The notes under the pieces were generated by a model. It saw nothing but the letters and a program-made list of their open reading frames with translations. It was not told the origin of the DNA and did no database searches. Of a stretch of DNA of 64,000 nucleotides, positions 32,358 to 46,299 are shown in pieces (position 1 is the first letter of the stretch; every line of letters begins with the position of its first letter). A program made the position numbers and the translations under genes. The DNA is from Sorghum bicolor (lineage: Eukaryota; Streptophyta; Magnoliopsida; Poales; Poaceae). The stretch is taken from positions 29,132,477 to 29,196,476 of the forward strand of contig NC_012870.2 of the NCBI RefSeq assembly GCF_000003195.3. The letters run 5' to 3'.

Positions 32358-35238
32358 ATGGCCATCAACTTCACCGTCCCCGAGGTCAGTTCATCACCCC
32401 ATCTCGGGTATTTTTACCATGTCCTGGCTCATCTGCGATTTATTTTACTGAGCACCCTCCTTTTCTCTCTTTTTGTTCTTGTTCTTCTTTTCACCCCTAA
32501 AACCAATAGGATCTGTCCAACAAACTAGTCATCCCTACTGATCAGCCACATCTCCAGTGTCTTGGTCCACTAGGGAACCCAGATCCTACAGATTTGATTA
32601 ACGCAGAAACAAACAGGATCCCTTTTAGAGCCGAGAATTTCTCCTTAGATCTGTGGAAAGACACCTTCCGTTCCTGGCCCAGTCTTACCGTGGTATGGAA
32701 GAATTGGTTCTTGAGGGTCAGCCACTCGAACGAGGTTCAGTGGGGTGAGCGAAAACTGGACCAATGCATCAGGCTGTCCATTGCCGATATGCATAGGAAT
32801 GAGTCTCTGCTGATTGCTGCATCTTATTTCTGGTCGGACACACTCAATGCTTTCGTCTTTGGTCACGGTCCTGCTTCCCCTACACTTGCCGATGTGGTTA
32901 TGCTCACCGGCCTGGACGTATCTTCTGCCGATAGTACCCATTTTTTCGACACCGCACCCAGTGCCAAGGTAGAAACTCGTTCCATCGGCGGTTGGTCGGG
33001 ATACATCCAAAAATACAAACGAACAGGCCCTGTCAACATAAAGGAACAGACCTATTTCCTGAACATGTGGTTAGACAAATTTGTATTTTGTGGTCGATCG
33101 GCAGGACCAACTTCTGTCTATCTAGCAGCAGCAGAAAGATTAGCCAATGGTGGCTGATTTCCTCTCGGCCGATACCTGCTTGGCACGGCTTACCACCTCC
33201 TTCATCAAGTAACCAAGAAACTCCTACTCGGCCAGCCCATCGGCAACTTGGGGGGTCCCTAGTGGTTTATCAACTTGTGGCTCAGCCTCCACATGCACAA
33301 GTGTCTTGAGTTTGATCTCTTCGCACAACGCTTCCCTAGGGATATAGCTGAGGACTACGAATTGGATGAAGAAGAATCGGCAACTCGTCCCCCTCTGAAC
33401 TTTGGTGAGGCTGCCATAGTTCTGCTCGGTACAGGAGGCAATGCGGACCAGGTCAGCCGATTCTTCCAAACCCTGTATGAAGGCCTGACCATAGAACAAC
33501 GAGCATGGATGCCCTATGAAGATCTAGACATCACGTTTCCTTTGGTCTTCCATCCGTTCAACAATGCTCTTAACAAAGATGACAAAGTAATGATGGCACT
33601 GATCACCCCCAGAGTTATACCAGTGAACTTCTTTAGCAGTGGGAAAACCTCCAACCAAACCTATGAGTTTTACAATCCAACGGCACTAGCCCGTCAACTA
33701 GCTTTCGGCCTGCTGCCGATTGCACTGTGTTACGCCGATGTGATAAAACCCAGGGAAGTCATTACTAACCTCCTCGAGTGGATCCGAGTAGCCCAACTAG
33801 CACCGACTGCCAATACAGATGTAGATCTATCAGAGTGGGTCCCAGCCCTCTTTATCACTCAGGCATACAAGCAATGGTGGGAGGAGTGGAAGGAGCATTT
33901 GTTCTGCAGCTCGGCCCTCACATACCATGGGATGATTGATCCCCAATACAAGGTCCCTGATGATACTGTAAGTACCTCTAAACCGACGTTCTAACCTTTT
34001 TATTGTCATTTTCATCGGTAATTCACTTTCTGTGTTATGTTGCAGGTTGATGACACTCCTCCATCGGTCAGCAGGAGTGGCAAGCCGATTGATTTGTTCC
34101 CATCAGGTCCGATCCCTTCAATCGGCAACAACACTCCTACTCTGGCCACCATCATGCATCGAGGTGTGCGCCTTAAGAAAGTTACCACCAAGAGAACTCA
34201 GATATCTCCATCGGTAGCTGCCTCTACCTTGGCGCAGGCGTTCAAGGTACATTTTCAAACTTTTTTATACCGATCTCACTCTTATATCTGATGCACTTGT
34301 ACTTACGAATCTCCCTCTCTGTATCAGCACACCAGCGCATCGGCAAAGACCAGAAGCAAAAGTGCCGATGCCCCCCAATCCAGTCAGCCGAAGAGAAAAG
34401 GTGCCAAGAGTACCAGAGCACAAACAAAGCGCCAGAGAGTAGCAACACCTCCTCGTCCCCCGGTATCTCCAATTCTAGTAGAGTCTTCTCCCTCTTCTCT
34501 AGAAACATAGACACACCAAGTACCATCTTCCCCTCAGCCGCAAGAAGCACCTCAAATGGAAGAACCCTGACCAAAAGAGCCCCAACCAGAAGCACCTCAG
34601 CCAGAAGACACATCGGCTGATATGGGCGAGCAGACTACCGATCCAGCAGGATCAATCATATCATCGGTAGTTTCCTCGATCCAGACAAGCACTGCACCTC
34701 CCCAAGGTAACACACTCCCTATGAAATCATTACCGATGAACTTATTCCCTCTGTTCTTACAATTATTTATGTTATTTTTTCAGCCGACATAGTTCCATCG
34801 GCAGCCCCAGCCGATCAACCTGTGGTTCCATCGGCATCTTCTGGTCAAAGGCGAGAAATTGCCTTGAAACAAGTAAGTTATCCAATCCCTGTCTGTATTT
34901 ATCAATATCTGGCCATAGAATAACTCGTCTTATCTCTTTTTCAGGAGCAGGATTCTCCCGACAGTTTGTTCTCTTTTGCCATCGACATCTCTGAAGATGA
35001 AGGTGAGGAGGCAAGCTCTTCTCGGGCAGTTGGGATTACATCGGCAGAGGTCAGGGCAAAGCTGGAAGAACTGTCGGCTCTCCTCCATCAAGACACAGCC
35101 CAACTAGTTGATGACTCTGATCTGGCCAAGGCTTTATTCAAGACCCTGAGAGGCCAAATCCCTGCCGATGCCGAAGAAGTTCTCTTCCAAGCAGCATATC
35201 TGGAGAGCCGTCAACTGCAGTACCAGAGGGCTGCCCAG
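32358..35238 (+). pseudogene. Antisense PMD gene of C1b, broken
   Basis: Same exon plan as C2 and C3: 32358-32384, 32510-33967, 34046-34246, 34328-34706, 34784-34872 and 34945-35238 (truncated). Exons 1, 2 and 3 have exactly the same lengths as in C2 and C3 (27, 1458, 201). The plant mobile domain is recognisable (NWFLRV, RLSIADMHRNESLLIAASYF, TLADVVMLTGLD). Stop codons have arisen in exon 2 (TGA near 33154, TAG near 33260) and in exon 4 (at least two). Exon 6 is cut by LTR B4. It is older and decayed compared with C2 and C3. Confidence 0.72.
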
Positions 35239-36947
35239 TGTTGACGGTCCTTAAGTATCAAATTTAATTATCAAATAAATAAAGAAAAGGATCCAAATGA
35301 AATCAACATCTAGACTTAGGGTTTTATCTGACAGAATTCCACGAGTTTTGGTGTTTGTCTATTTCTGCAGGGGGTTATCAGGAAATACGGAAGAAAGGCC
35401 CACACGTCGGGATTACGTAAAGATATTAACGTGCTGCGCAATTATCTTACATCTAGAAGACTCCAGAAGCCACGAAACCGAAGCGGAGGCGAAACGGGGC
35501 CAGACCCTGGGCGCCCGCCCAGTTGGTCAGGGCGCCCGCCCACCTCCTGAGTCCAATCAGGACTCTGCTTCGCGGGAGATCTCCACCGACCTAAAGGATG
35601 AATCTAAACCATACAATCTATGTCGGTTTGATCCAACGGCCCATATTCACTTGAAGGGACTATAAAACCAGACCCCCTGGCTGCTGGAGGAGAGAGCCTC
35701 TCAACCCTCATTCATTGTTCCTCAAGGGAGAAGAAGCCTCTGATCAAGATTAGAGCCACCACATCAATTAGATATCTAGATTAGCATAGCTACATAGGAT
35801 TAGAACTAGAAGGAGTCAATCTTTCATTGGTTTCCGGATCTATCAAGAGGATTCTTGGTAATTCTCTAATTGTGCTTCTAATTGCTTTCTAATTATCTTT
35901 GTTCTTCAATATTATGAATATGACTTTGTTCTACTTCAATATATTGCTTATGACTTTGCTCTACTTGCTTATATTCAAGATTATATTGTTCTTAGTTTAT
36001 CATAGTTATGTACTTGGCTTAGTTAGATTTGATCTATATACATGCTTAGGATCGTATAGCGTTTATCCATCGGATCCATGGGTAAATGATAGATATTGTG
36101 TAGGCGTGGTGCTTATACCGTATTTATCTGCGATTGTACCCAATATGCCAGATCGTGGGGTGGTTCGTGATAGTGACAGCTTCATTGATTCTTATATAGT
36201 CCCCCTCTCGTGTATTGGGCTGGCAGAGCAACATTATTACAGGGGAGTGATTGCTATGTTTCTCATATTCCTTGCTAATATCACTATGCATGGGCGTAGT
36301 CTTGTCTTGCAATGATTGCTAAGTATGCTTGCACTAACTATGATAATGCTAGACTATATAGTTAAGAATAACTTAGGGAATATTCTTGTAGTTCGTTCTA
36401 ATACCATGCTAATGACTTTCTAGAGTATCTAATTGAGGTGCTTATCATATTTAATATGTGGCTAGATCAGATTAGTTATCCTTGTCACTATTATTATTTC
36501 ATATATCTTTTATGTGACACTTATCCCTGTATGAAGAGTTAGATATAATGTTCTCAATTATACATGCAATGATAGATGCTCAATCTCATATTCTATTCTG
36601 TAATCAATATTGATGATTGTTAATCCCTTCCCAGTGGTAAAAATATAAATAACTTCCCGGTTAAAATGCTACATCGGTATTAATCTGTGCGCTTGCAGAT
36701 CCCATTTATTATTTATTTAGAAGAGCAATTGCATATTTCAATACCGCGTCTCTTATATCATGCTAAGGATGACAACTTGGCTTAAGTGGTGTGAGGGATA
36801 GGTTTGGCATTTTTGGCACCGTTACTAGATTTAGAGAACTTAGTCTACTTTTGGTAATGATGTTAAGAATACCCAACAAGCATTTTTGGCGCCGTTGCCA
36901 GGGAAGGTTGATTACTAATCAGGAATGGAATAAAGGATTTTGAGTTT
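35239..36947 (+). mobile_element. B4: A/B-type 5' LTR with PBS, truncated element
   Basis: LTR 35239-36878 (1,640 bp, TGTTGACGGTCC...ATACCCAACA) with GC motifs at 35509-35520 and 35530-35541 and TATA CTATAAAA at 35660-35667. The PBS (36887-36904) has one mismatch to tRNA-Asp. Only about 43 bp of internal sequence follow before C2 starts. It inserted in exon 6 of the C1b PMD gene. No coding region is left; 35697-36878 is R/U5. Confidence 0.8.
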
Positions 36948-37634
36948 GTTGATGCAAAAACTGATCTGCAAACACGAAGGGCTAATACCCGATTCAAACG
37001 TTAAGGCGTGCTAGCCGATTTAACCTTACTATCGGAAAAGGTGATAACTCGAATACTTTAGTCTTGACAACAGCGATACGCCCGGATGTCACGGCTAAGA
37101 GGTACTCACACGGAACTCGAGAACACGCCGAGCTTAAGTCGACGAATTCCTAAGAACTCGTAATAAAAGGGAAAAAGTATGACGAAGTCGTCGAAAAAGT
37201 AGATGCTGGAATATGAGTAAAAACATGTGTTTGATTGATTGATAGATGTCCCATTACAAGGTTCTAGGGTCTATATTTATATCCTGCTCAAAGAGCCACA
37301 ACCAGACACGATTAGAATTCGAATTCCAAATTACACGGAATCCGTATACAAAACGATTTAAACAACTAAGGAAATAATAAAGCTATCCCCCGTGACAAGC
37401 TGAAACTCTTCCACAAACCGATCGGCAGCTTCTGGACTCTTCCTTCGTATCATCGGCAGCCTCCCTTGTCATAGTCGTCGGCAAACTTCCTTGTCATAGC
37501 CATCGGCACAGACACATCACCACCTATAGACTTAGTCACGCTCAACCCCTCCTTCATCGGCAACTCATCCTGTAGACAAAACACCGCCGTCTTATCCTGC
37601 TGGCCTGGACACGTGCCCAAAAACGGTGTCAACA
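36948..37634 (-). repeat. 3' LTR of C2
   Basis: 687 bp, TGTTGATGC...GTGTCAACA on the plus strand; close to the C3 LTRs. Confidence 0.85.
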
Positions 37635-38117
37635 CATGCCCCCCAATTTTGGAGTATGAAATCATTAATGCTCCGAAATTCTCTGCAGTAATGATGCCTT
37701 TTCCTGCAATTAATGCTCCTAATCTGGTAACCGACAACCTCAATCTGAACAACTCTGATCCTATTCTTTTGCAGATCCCTCGAAATCCTCCATTTCCTAA
37801 ACGGGCATTTCCTTCTTAACCTCACATCGGCAATATTACCATTACAAAGATCTACCGATGGACTGATCAGGACATTCGTACAAATGGCTATCTCCACTTT
37901 ATTCGCCCATCGGCAATATGACCGTTACAGGACGCTGCCGATGGACCGACTAGGAGATCCCGCACAGTAAAATATCTCCGGATAATGACCGCTTCCCATC
38001 AAATCACCTGCACAATCCCTTCATTACCGTGCGAACAGTTACCATATCTACCTGAGTACCCTCGGATTTCTCGGATGCGGCAAGGAGATAAGTCAGATTT
38101 ACCCCTGCCCGTTTTGT

Positions 38118-38128
38118 CTTATAAGTAG
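38118..38128 (+). promoter_or_regulatory. TATA-like box of the PMD gene in C2
   Basis: CTTATAAGTAG, about 155 bp upstream of the ATG at 38280, at the same place as CTATAAATAG in C3. One base weaker than the C3 box. Confidence 0.45.
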
Positions 38129-38279
38129 TTCCTTCTCGGGTACTCCTTCTCCATCACATCATTCTACAACTCCAACCTCACCTTTCCGGCGGCGGCACTG
38201 TTCCAATAAGCTCCAAGATCTCCGACGAGGCTCCTTCCTCACCAACTCCAGTACTCTCAATCTTCTCCTCTGTGGCAAA

Positions 38280-41200
38280 ATGGCCGTCAACTTCATCATC
38301 CCCGAGGTCAGTTCTTCGCACCATCTCTTGTACTTTTCTCGCACCCTCGTTCATCTACAATCTGCCGTACTGAATATTTTTTTTCCTTCTCCCCCCTTTT
38401 TTTATACCTCCAAAACCATTAGGAATCGGCTAACAAAATTGTCATCCCCACTGATCGACCACATCTCCAATGCCTTAGCCCGTTAGGGGATCCAGGTCCA
38501 ACCGATCTCATAAACGCAGAAACCAATAGGATCCCTTTCAGGGCAGAGAACTTTTCCTTAGATCTGTGGAAAGACACTTTTCGTTCCTGGCCCAGCCCTA
38601 CCGTGGGGTGGACAGATTGGTTTCTGAGAGTCAGCAACTCAAATGAAGTCCAATGGGGTGAAAGAAATCTAGCCCAATGCATTAGGTTGTCTATTGCCGA
38701 TATGCATAGGAACGAGTCACTGCTGATAGCTGCATCATACTTCTGGTCAGACACGCTCAATGCCTTTGTCTTTGGCCATGGCCCTGTTTCCCCCACTCTT
38801 GCCGATGTGGCTATGCTCACCGGATTAGATATTTCTTCTGCCGATAGCACCCACTTCTTCGATACTAAACCCAGTGCTAAGGTAGAAACCCGCACCATCG
38901 GCGGCTGGTCAGGGTATATCCAGAAATACCGCAAAACAGGCCCTGTTGACGCAAAAGAGCAGACCTGCTTCTTGAACATGTGGCTAGACAAATTCGTGTT
39001 TTGTGGCCGATCGGTAGGACCAACTTCTGTTCATCTAGCAGCAGCGGAAAATCTGGCCAATGGTGGCCGATTTCCCCTTGGCCGATACCTGCTTGGAGCA
39101 GCCTATCACCTCCTCCATCAAGTAACTAAGAAGCTCTTGCTTGGCCAGTCTATCAGCAACTTGGGAGGCCCCTGGTGGTTTATCAATATGTGGCTCAATC
39201 TGCATCTGCACAAGCGCCTTGAATTTAACCTGTTCACACAACGTTTCCCAAGGGACATAACCGAAAATCATGTGTTGGGTGAGGAGGAATCGGCAACACG
39301 TGCTCCCTTAAACTTCGGCGAAGCTGTCATAGTTTTGCCTGGTTCAGGGGGTAACCCAGATCAGGTCAGCCGATTCTTCCAAACTTTGTATGAGGGCTTG
39401 GCCAGAGATGAGCGAGCATGGTTAGCCTATGATGACCTAGACAGTATGCTTCCCCTGGTTTTCAACCCATTTGATGAAGCTCTTGACCAGGATAATGAAG
39501 TGATGATGGCAATAGTGACTCCCAGAGCTATACCAGTGAACTTCTTTGGTAGTGGGAAAACCTCCCCTCAGACTTATGAATTTTACAACCCATCGGCACT
39601 AGCCCGTCAGTTAGCTTTCGGCCAGCTGCCGATCGCGCTCTGCTACGCCGATGTGATAAAGCCCAGGGAAACCATCAACAGTCTCCTTGAATGGATCCGA
39701 GTAGCCCAACTACCATCGAGTGCCGATACAGACGTGGATTTATCAGAGTGGGTTCCAGCCGCTTTCATCACTCAGGCATACAAACAGTGGTGGGCAGAAT
39801 GGAAGGAGCATCTGTTCTGTAAATCGGCCCTCACGTACCGTGGCATGATTGACCCCGAGTACGAAGTTCCCAATGACACTGTAAGTGTTTTCGAACCAAT
39901 GTTTCAATTCTTTCAATCCTGTTTCTATTGGCAATTTACTTTTGAACTTTTCTGCAGGTTGATGATATCCCTCCATCGGTCAGCAAAAGTGGCAAGCGGA
40001 TTGATCTATTTGCATCAGGCCCAATCTCTTCAATCGGCCACAACGCCCCTACCTTGGCTTCCATCATGCATCGAGGTATACGCCTGAGGAAGGTCACCAC
40101 CAGGATGACCCAGACTTCACCATCGGTAGCTGCTTCCGCCCTAGCACAGGCTTTTAAGGTAACTGCTAACCCTCTTCATTTATACCGATCTTTACCTTTA
40201 TATCGGCTACACTTGTATTCACAAATCCCTCTCTGTTGTTACAGCAAACCAGTGCATCGGCAAAAACCAAGGGTCAAGGTGTGGATGCCCCCCAGTCCAG
40301 CCAGCAGAAGAGAAAGGGTGCCAAGAGTACCAGGGCAGAAACAAAGCGCCAGAAAGTGGCAACTCCTCCTCCTCCTCCTCCGGTATCTCCCATTTCGGTG
40401 GAATCTTCCCCTTCTCCTCCAGACGTAGAGATTCAGCAAGCACCATCTCTCCCTCCAACGCAAGAAGCACCACAGGTAGAAGAAATTCAACTAGAAGAAC
40501 CCCAACAAGAAGTACCTCAGCCAGAAGACACATCGGCTGACGTTCATGAATCAACCACCGATCCAGCAGGTTTCATTATAACATCGGTGGTTTCCTCCAT
40601 TCAGACGAGTACCGTCCTTCCTCAATGTAACATATTTATAAAGTTAATACCGATGAACCCATCTTTTCATCTCATAATGACTTTTAATTTTCAGCTGACG
40701 TCGTTCCATCGGCAACTTTGGCCGATCAATCTGTAGCTCCATCGGCATCTCTGACCGATCAGCCCGCGGCTCCATCGGCATCTTCCAGTCAAAGGCAAGA
40801 GATTGCCTTGAAGCAAGTAAGTTATCCAGCTCCCATCAATATTTTACCGGCATTTTGATCATGGACTGACTCACTTTATTTTCCTTTTCAGGAGCAGGAC
40901 TCTCCTGACAGCCTATTCTCCTTTGCCATCGACATCTCTGAAGAAGAAGGTGAAGAAGAAAGCTCTTCCCACACAGTTGGCATCACATCGGCAGAGCTCA
41001 GGGCCAAGCTGGAAGAACTGTCGGCCCTCCTTCACCAAGACACGGCGCAATTGGTCGATGACTCCGACCCAGCCAAAGTTCTATTCAGAACTCTCAGGGG
41101 CCAGATCCCAGCCGATGTCGAAGAAATCCTCTTCCAAGCTGCACATTTGGAGAGTCGTCAACTGCAGTACCAGAGGGCTTCTCGGTGCCTTGCCGATAGA

Positions 41201-41587
41201 GCTGCTCAGACTCAGCTCTCTGAAGCAATGAGGAAAGAGAAGCTCCTGACCGATGAGAAGCACAAGAACATCGGTATCTTGAGATCTTCAGGAGACACGC
41301 TGAAGCAGAAGATCTCTGACTTATCGGCAAAAAGGGAATCCCTGTTGGCAGAACTCAAGCAAGTGGAGGACGCCCTATCCCAAGCCCAACAGGAAGAGAG
41401 TCAACTGCCAGAGACCATCAAGCTTCTTGAGCACGAGCGAAACATCCACGGTCGCAAGGCACTACAATTGAAGAAGAAGCTGAAGCCGATAGAAGGTTCT
41501 GCCGATGACGATATCAAGGAGATAGAAGCAGCCAACCAAATTCGGCTACGCGCCATATCGGTGATCCAGGCGCTGCTGAACACATGA
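38280..41587 (+). CDS. Antisense six-exon plant mobile domain (PMD) gene of C2
   Basis: Exons 38280-38306, 38423-39880, 39958-40158, 40245-40626, 40695-40816 and 40892-41587, all GT-AG, joining to 962 codons with no stop. Exon 2 holds the aminotransferase-like plant mobile domain (WTDWFLRV, LSIADMHRNESLLIAASYFW, FGHGPVSPTLADVAMLTGLD, GRFPLGRYLL). Exon 4 is Pro/Gln/Glu rich with basic patches that could be nuclear signals. Exon 6 is acidic, then a long coiled coil ending in QALLNT. It lies between pol and the 3' LTR, tail to tail with pol (stops 149 bp apart). PMD proteins occur in host genes (MAIL1/MAIN, transposon silencing) and in mobile elements; the role here is unknown. Confidence 0.72.
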
Positions 41588-41735
41588 AGCTCTCATCAGC
41601 GACATATCTGTGTTTTCCTGCTCTTTCAACTTTTAGTCTAGCCGATAGGACTGTTATCGGCATCTTTTGAAACATTAAGTCCTGCCCCCAAACATTTGAA
41701 TCCAGCCGATAGGAGTGTTATCAGCACTTAAACTT

Positions 41736-42697
41736 TTATGCATCGACCCATATGCTGGGGTAGTACTTCTTTAAATATTTGCCATTTAATGCTGTGGGAA
41801 ATTCAACTCCTTCGAGAGTTTCTAGAATATATGCATTTCCAGGAGCCGATCGACTTATCCGATAAGGACCCTCCCAATTAGGAGACCACTTCCCAAACTT
41901 CGAACTTTTAGTCCCGATCGGTAAAATTAATTTCCATACCAAGTCCCCATCGGCAAACTCCTTAGCCTTTACTTTTTTGTCATACCATCTAGCAACTCTC
42001 TTCTTATTTTCTTCTATACTCATTAAAGACTTTAACTGATGTCCCGCTAGATCATCGAACTCATCGGTCATCAAAGTAACATAATCATCAGCAGCCAATT
42101 GATCTTGAAAAGATAATCACCTAGATCCAGCCTTAATCTCCCAAGGTAACACTGCATCATGTCCATACACCAATTGATAGGGTGACACCTTGGTTGATCC
42201 ATGACAGGCCATCCGATAGGACCACAACGCTTCATTTAATAATGTATGCCACCGCTTAGGATTTTCTTCAATCTTTCGTTTGATGAGCTTGATAATTCCT
42301 TTGTTAGACGCCTCGGCCTGCCCATTGGCTTGAGCATAATAAGGAGAAGAATTCAACACTTTAATCCCCATACCGATTGCAAATTCATCAAACTCCCCCG
42401 ATGTAAACATAGTGCCCTGATCGGTAGTAATTGTTTGAGGAATCCCAAATCGGTAAATGATATGCTCCTTCACAAAATCGATCATATTGGCCGATGTGAC
42501 TTTCTTCAAAGGAATAGCTTCGACCCACTTAGTGAAATAATCAGTGGCAACTAGAATAAACTTATGCCCTTTGCTAGATGGTGGATAAATCTGGCCGATC
42601 AGATCAATAGCCCATCCTCGGAACGGCCACGGCTTTACGATAGGATTCATAGCCGATGCAGGTGCCTTTTGAATATTACCAAACTTCTGACACCCTT
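41736..42697 (-). pseudogene. Integrase end of C2 pol, cut by A3
   Basis: Codes the integrase core on the minus strand: AIDLIGQIYPPSSKG (first catalytic Asp), TTDQGTMFTS (second Asp) and GQAEASNKG (Glu), then the C-terminal domain ending YYPSIWVDA. A CGA-to-TGA stop lies at about 42114-42116 between core and C-terminal domain; C3 reads through there. The zinc-binding part is on the other side of A3 (63307 onward). Confidence 0.8.
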
Positions 42698-44077
42698 TGT
42701 TGATATTTGGTAACGCAATTAGAAAATGATCCGCAAGCGCACGGATATCGGTGAGCATTTCACCCGGGAGGTTTTCCAGAGTATCGTATTTATATTTTTA
42801 CCACTGGGAGAAAGGGTGCATCTGACTAACCAAATCTATTGCTACTATCCCTTTAGGCTACAAAGAATGTCTCTCGATGTGAGTGATGTATAGAGAAGAC
42901 TGCAACCTTAGTCTCGTTCTAACCTTTGTAAGGATAATCTACTGTTCTATTGGGGAGGCTCACGGAATCTAGACAACAAAAAGGATGTTCGACCCGCACC
43001 TATAAACCTACCCGTCCTGCTAACGAGATGTGATCTGCAAAGGTAACTCGGAAATGTCACGTTCCTCTCTACTACCACGGTCCAGCTAGTCAGGGGATAT
43101 CTATGAGTACCCTAGCCTAAACACCACGTTTACGCTAGCAAGTGATTACTCTAATACTCAACCGGAAGAGGATTAAAGTAAACTCATAAACCAAAGAACA
43201 ATAAAACAAGAACTTACTAGTATTAGAAGTCGAATTACTGAAGAATCTTAGAAGCAAGCCTCAGGTTAGGAGACTTGATCCCGCAGGTACAACTCGGAGT
43301 AGACACCGACAGGCCGGCCTTCCTCCGATCCACACCTCCACTCTATCTCTCTCAATCTAGTAGAAACTAGAAGATCTATTTCTACTTTACATTGGTTGCT
43401 AAGCCTAAAAAGAAATATTATTTAGAGAAGAGGTTTTCCTTCGAGGGCATCCCTCAATCTCTATGATAATTTCTTGTTCTCCTCCAGGGGCCAGGGGCCT
43501 TGCTTATATAGTCCTCCTCCTCTGTGCGTTTTTGGTTCAGCAGGCGATGTGGTAATAAACTTTGCACCCTATCTCATTAAAATGCACATAGGCCTTAATG
43601 GACCAAAATCTGATTTGGGCCCAATTAATCCCGCAGCTCTTTTATATGGAGTCCTTCTTTTATTAATATCTCTTGATTCCGAACTCCAAATATAGCAAAT
43701 AATATATGCATTTCGATCAGCTCGACGAGATCTTTGCAATGGTGTACTCCATTCTGTGATTGGTGGAAACACCTGGGCGGGCGCCCAAGGGGAGAGGGCG
43801 GGCGCCCTGCCCCCGGGCCCGTTTGCCTTCTCGTTCGTTCCCGTGGCTTCTGGAGTCTTCTAGATGATAGAAAATTGTGCGGCACATTAATATCTCTATG
43901 TAATCCCGATGTGTGGGCCTTTCTTCCATATTTCCTGATAACCCCCTGCAGAAATAGACAAACACCAAAACTCGTAGAATTCTGTCAGATAAAACCCTAA
44001 GTCTAGGTGTTGGTTGCATTTGGATCCTTTTCTTTATTTATTTGATGATTATATTTGATACTTGAGGACCGTCAACA
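42698..44077 (-). repeat. 3' LTR of A3
   Basis: On the minus strand TGTTGACGGTCC...AAATATCAACA. GC motifs at 43775-43786 and 43796-43807; TATATA at 43505-43510. Confidence 0.88.
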
Positions 44078-44092
44078 AACTCCCCCAAGCTT
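44078..44092 (-). other. Polypurine tract of A3
   Basis: AAGCTTGGGGGAGTT on the minus strand, directly before the 3' LTR; identical to the PPT of B. Confidence 0.75.
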
Positions 44093-45720
44093 ACCTCTTG
44101 CTCGTCCCTGAGCAAGGATGAACTCAAGAGTTTCTGCAGTGGTTTCATGTCTTAAAAGTACACACGCATTCAAGCAAGATCTCATCTCTGAGTTAGAATA
44201 AACTGTTAAGACTTAAAACTTACTCATTTTACCTTTCACCATGGGGCTTGTAACCGTCACTTGTGTCTTGAGCAGTTAAAAGATAGAACGGTCAAGTCAA
44301 GCACCATGTATCTTGTTCTTGATCAGCTATAGCTCTGGAGTTTTTGCAGGTTTTCAAATAAAACTCAGAGATTCCTTGTATGACTTTCTCAGATCTTTGT
44401 GGTATTTCTGGATCCTTACCAAGGCACTAATGGTATATGCCTTCTCTCAAAGTATGTGGTATTTTTGGTATGAGGCATAGTGATATTGCCTTCTCTCTCA
44501 CCCTACTCTAATAAGGTTTTGATATCTGGAGCTCATAGGTGGGAGACAGATAATACATACTTACAAGACATTTATTGCATAGTCAAACCATGCATCCAGA
44601 GAAACAAGTCAATAAGTCAAATCAAGATGTGCATGTGTGGCGAATGAATGGTGTATGGTGATGATGGTGATAATGATGGTGAAAGTCTAATTCTTCTTTT
44701 GCTCTTTTGAGGGGATACATACCTTTCTTGCACTTTGAAGTTTTTTTGGGGAGAATGAGATGCTCTATATTTTATTTCCTCTCAGGCGGGTATCTTGTAC
44801 CCCTAATTCTACTGTCGGACACTTGTCCATTTTTACCTCTTGTCTCACCTTTTTTTCTTTTCTTCCGAGGTTCCGGGCACTTGCCCCTTTTTATTTCCTC
44901 GTATATTTTTTTCTTTTTTTAGAGCACTCATCTCCTTAAATAATATAGCAAGTGGTAGTAACCAAGATAACTCGAGCATGTATTTCACAGGGAATAACAG
45001 GGATAGGAAAATGTTTTTGGCTATTCTCTCCCGGATTAGGAGTAGAATAATTTTGGGTGAATGTGGAGATGGAAATGAGTGGATATATGTGGATGGTACT
45101 TCCGGAGTAGAAGTAGCATGTATGAGTGAACGTGCAAGTGAATCTTGATTTTAACCACATGACAAGCTCCTAAGGGTCTACACAGCTTGACCACACTCAA
45201 TGCTCATAAGCAGTAAAAAGTAAATATATGGTTCACAGTCTAATAAGCATATATATATGCCTGTGGTAGGAATTTAAACACTCATCATACAGGAACTCAT
45301 CATGTGTTATTTTAAAGATTTTCAAATATAAATTTCTCCAGAATTCTAGCATCTCTAGGAATAGATAAACAGCAGCTCAACCTTCCCATATCATATCCGT
45401 TAACGACTTAGACTTTAGATCAAGTACTCTTCCCACAAGTTTAGGTTTAGAGCAAGCTTTAAATTATAACAGTTATGCCTAAACTTGAGAGAGATTTCAA
45501 TTTTAAGAACTAATCGTGGCAGAGCAACTATTCATCATTTCCATGAGAGAGCTTATCATGAGGGTTCATAGCAAATTTTATTTATTTATTTATTTAGCAA
45601 ACTAAGCAAAGATATATAAAAGCACAAAATCTTTATTTGGGTTTTCATGATTATGCATCTTTTATTATTTGAGTAAAGTATAAACGCGAGTAGAAACACT
45701 TAGCTAGATAAACGGGGGTG

Positions 45721-45737
45721 CTCTCCCCCAAGCTGGA
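45721..45737 (-). other. Internal PPT-like tract of A3
   Basis: TCCAGCTTGGGGGAGAG on the minus strand, matching 8744-8760 of A1 and 25067-25084 of A2. Confidence 0.4.
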
Positions 45738-46299
45738 TTTTGACGTAATTTCTTCTGATGTAGCTAGCAGGTGGCAGAGGTGTATTTGAAAGTCAGCAGC
45801 ATTTTGACAGCGATTAGGATGTCCTCCGTCTGCTAGTCTTCTTTGATCCTTGAATTCTGTGGAGCTCCAATAGACAACAAAGCTTTGTGGAACTGGTTAA
45901 GTGTTAGCATAAATACCTAGCCTTTATCATGTTGAGCCTCCTCAATAAATGTTATTTATTTAGTAGGATCATGCACTTATTATTTTTATATTTTTATTGT
46001 AAGATGAAAACATATTTTATTTTATTTTTATGCCACCACAGTGAATGTACTTATGGGTTTTATGCCATGAGCATACTCACATAGGGCTTACTATTTTTTA
46101 ACATTTTTTTATTTTCTTTTCAAGATAACATGAACCTGATTAACTAAGCAAACTATAATTGAATAATTGAAAGGAAAAGGATAACTACCAAGTTTACCTC
46201 TTGGCAAGGCGTTCGATGTTTTTAAGTCCTCCGAACGGGACTCCTTGTGTTTTCAGTCGTCCTGGGATTCGCTAGGTGGCGTAGTCGGTGATTCCGGCG

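Larger units (their letters stand above)
30984..35238 (-). mobile_element. C1b: Tat-type gypsy element, 3' part
   Basis: 3' LTR 30984-31694 (711 bp), PPT next to it (complement of CATGCCCCCAATTT), then 31709-35238 with the antisense PMD gene. Cut in exon 6 of that gene by LTR B4. Gag and pol are missing. Collinear with C2 and C3. Confidence 0.8.

Noticed and set aside
36124..36312. Open frames at 35899-36315 within B4
   Set aside because: They lie in R/U5 of the B4 LTR and show no domain or conservation in other LTRs of the group.
38280..41587. PMD gene as a host gene surrounded by transposons
   Set aside because: The same gene with the same introns recurs at the same place in three Tat elements and lies inside the LTR-bounded C3 element.
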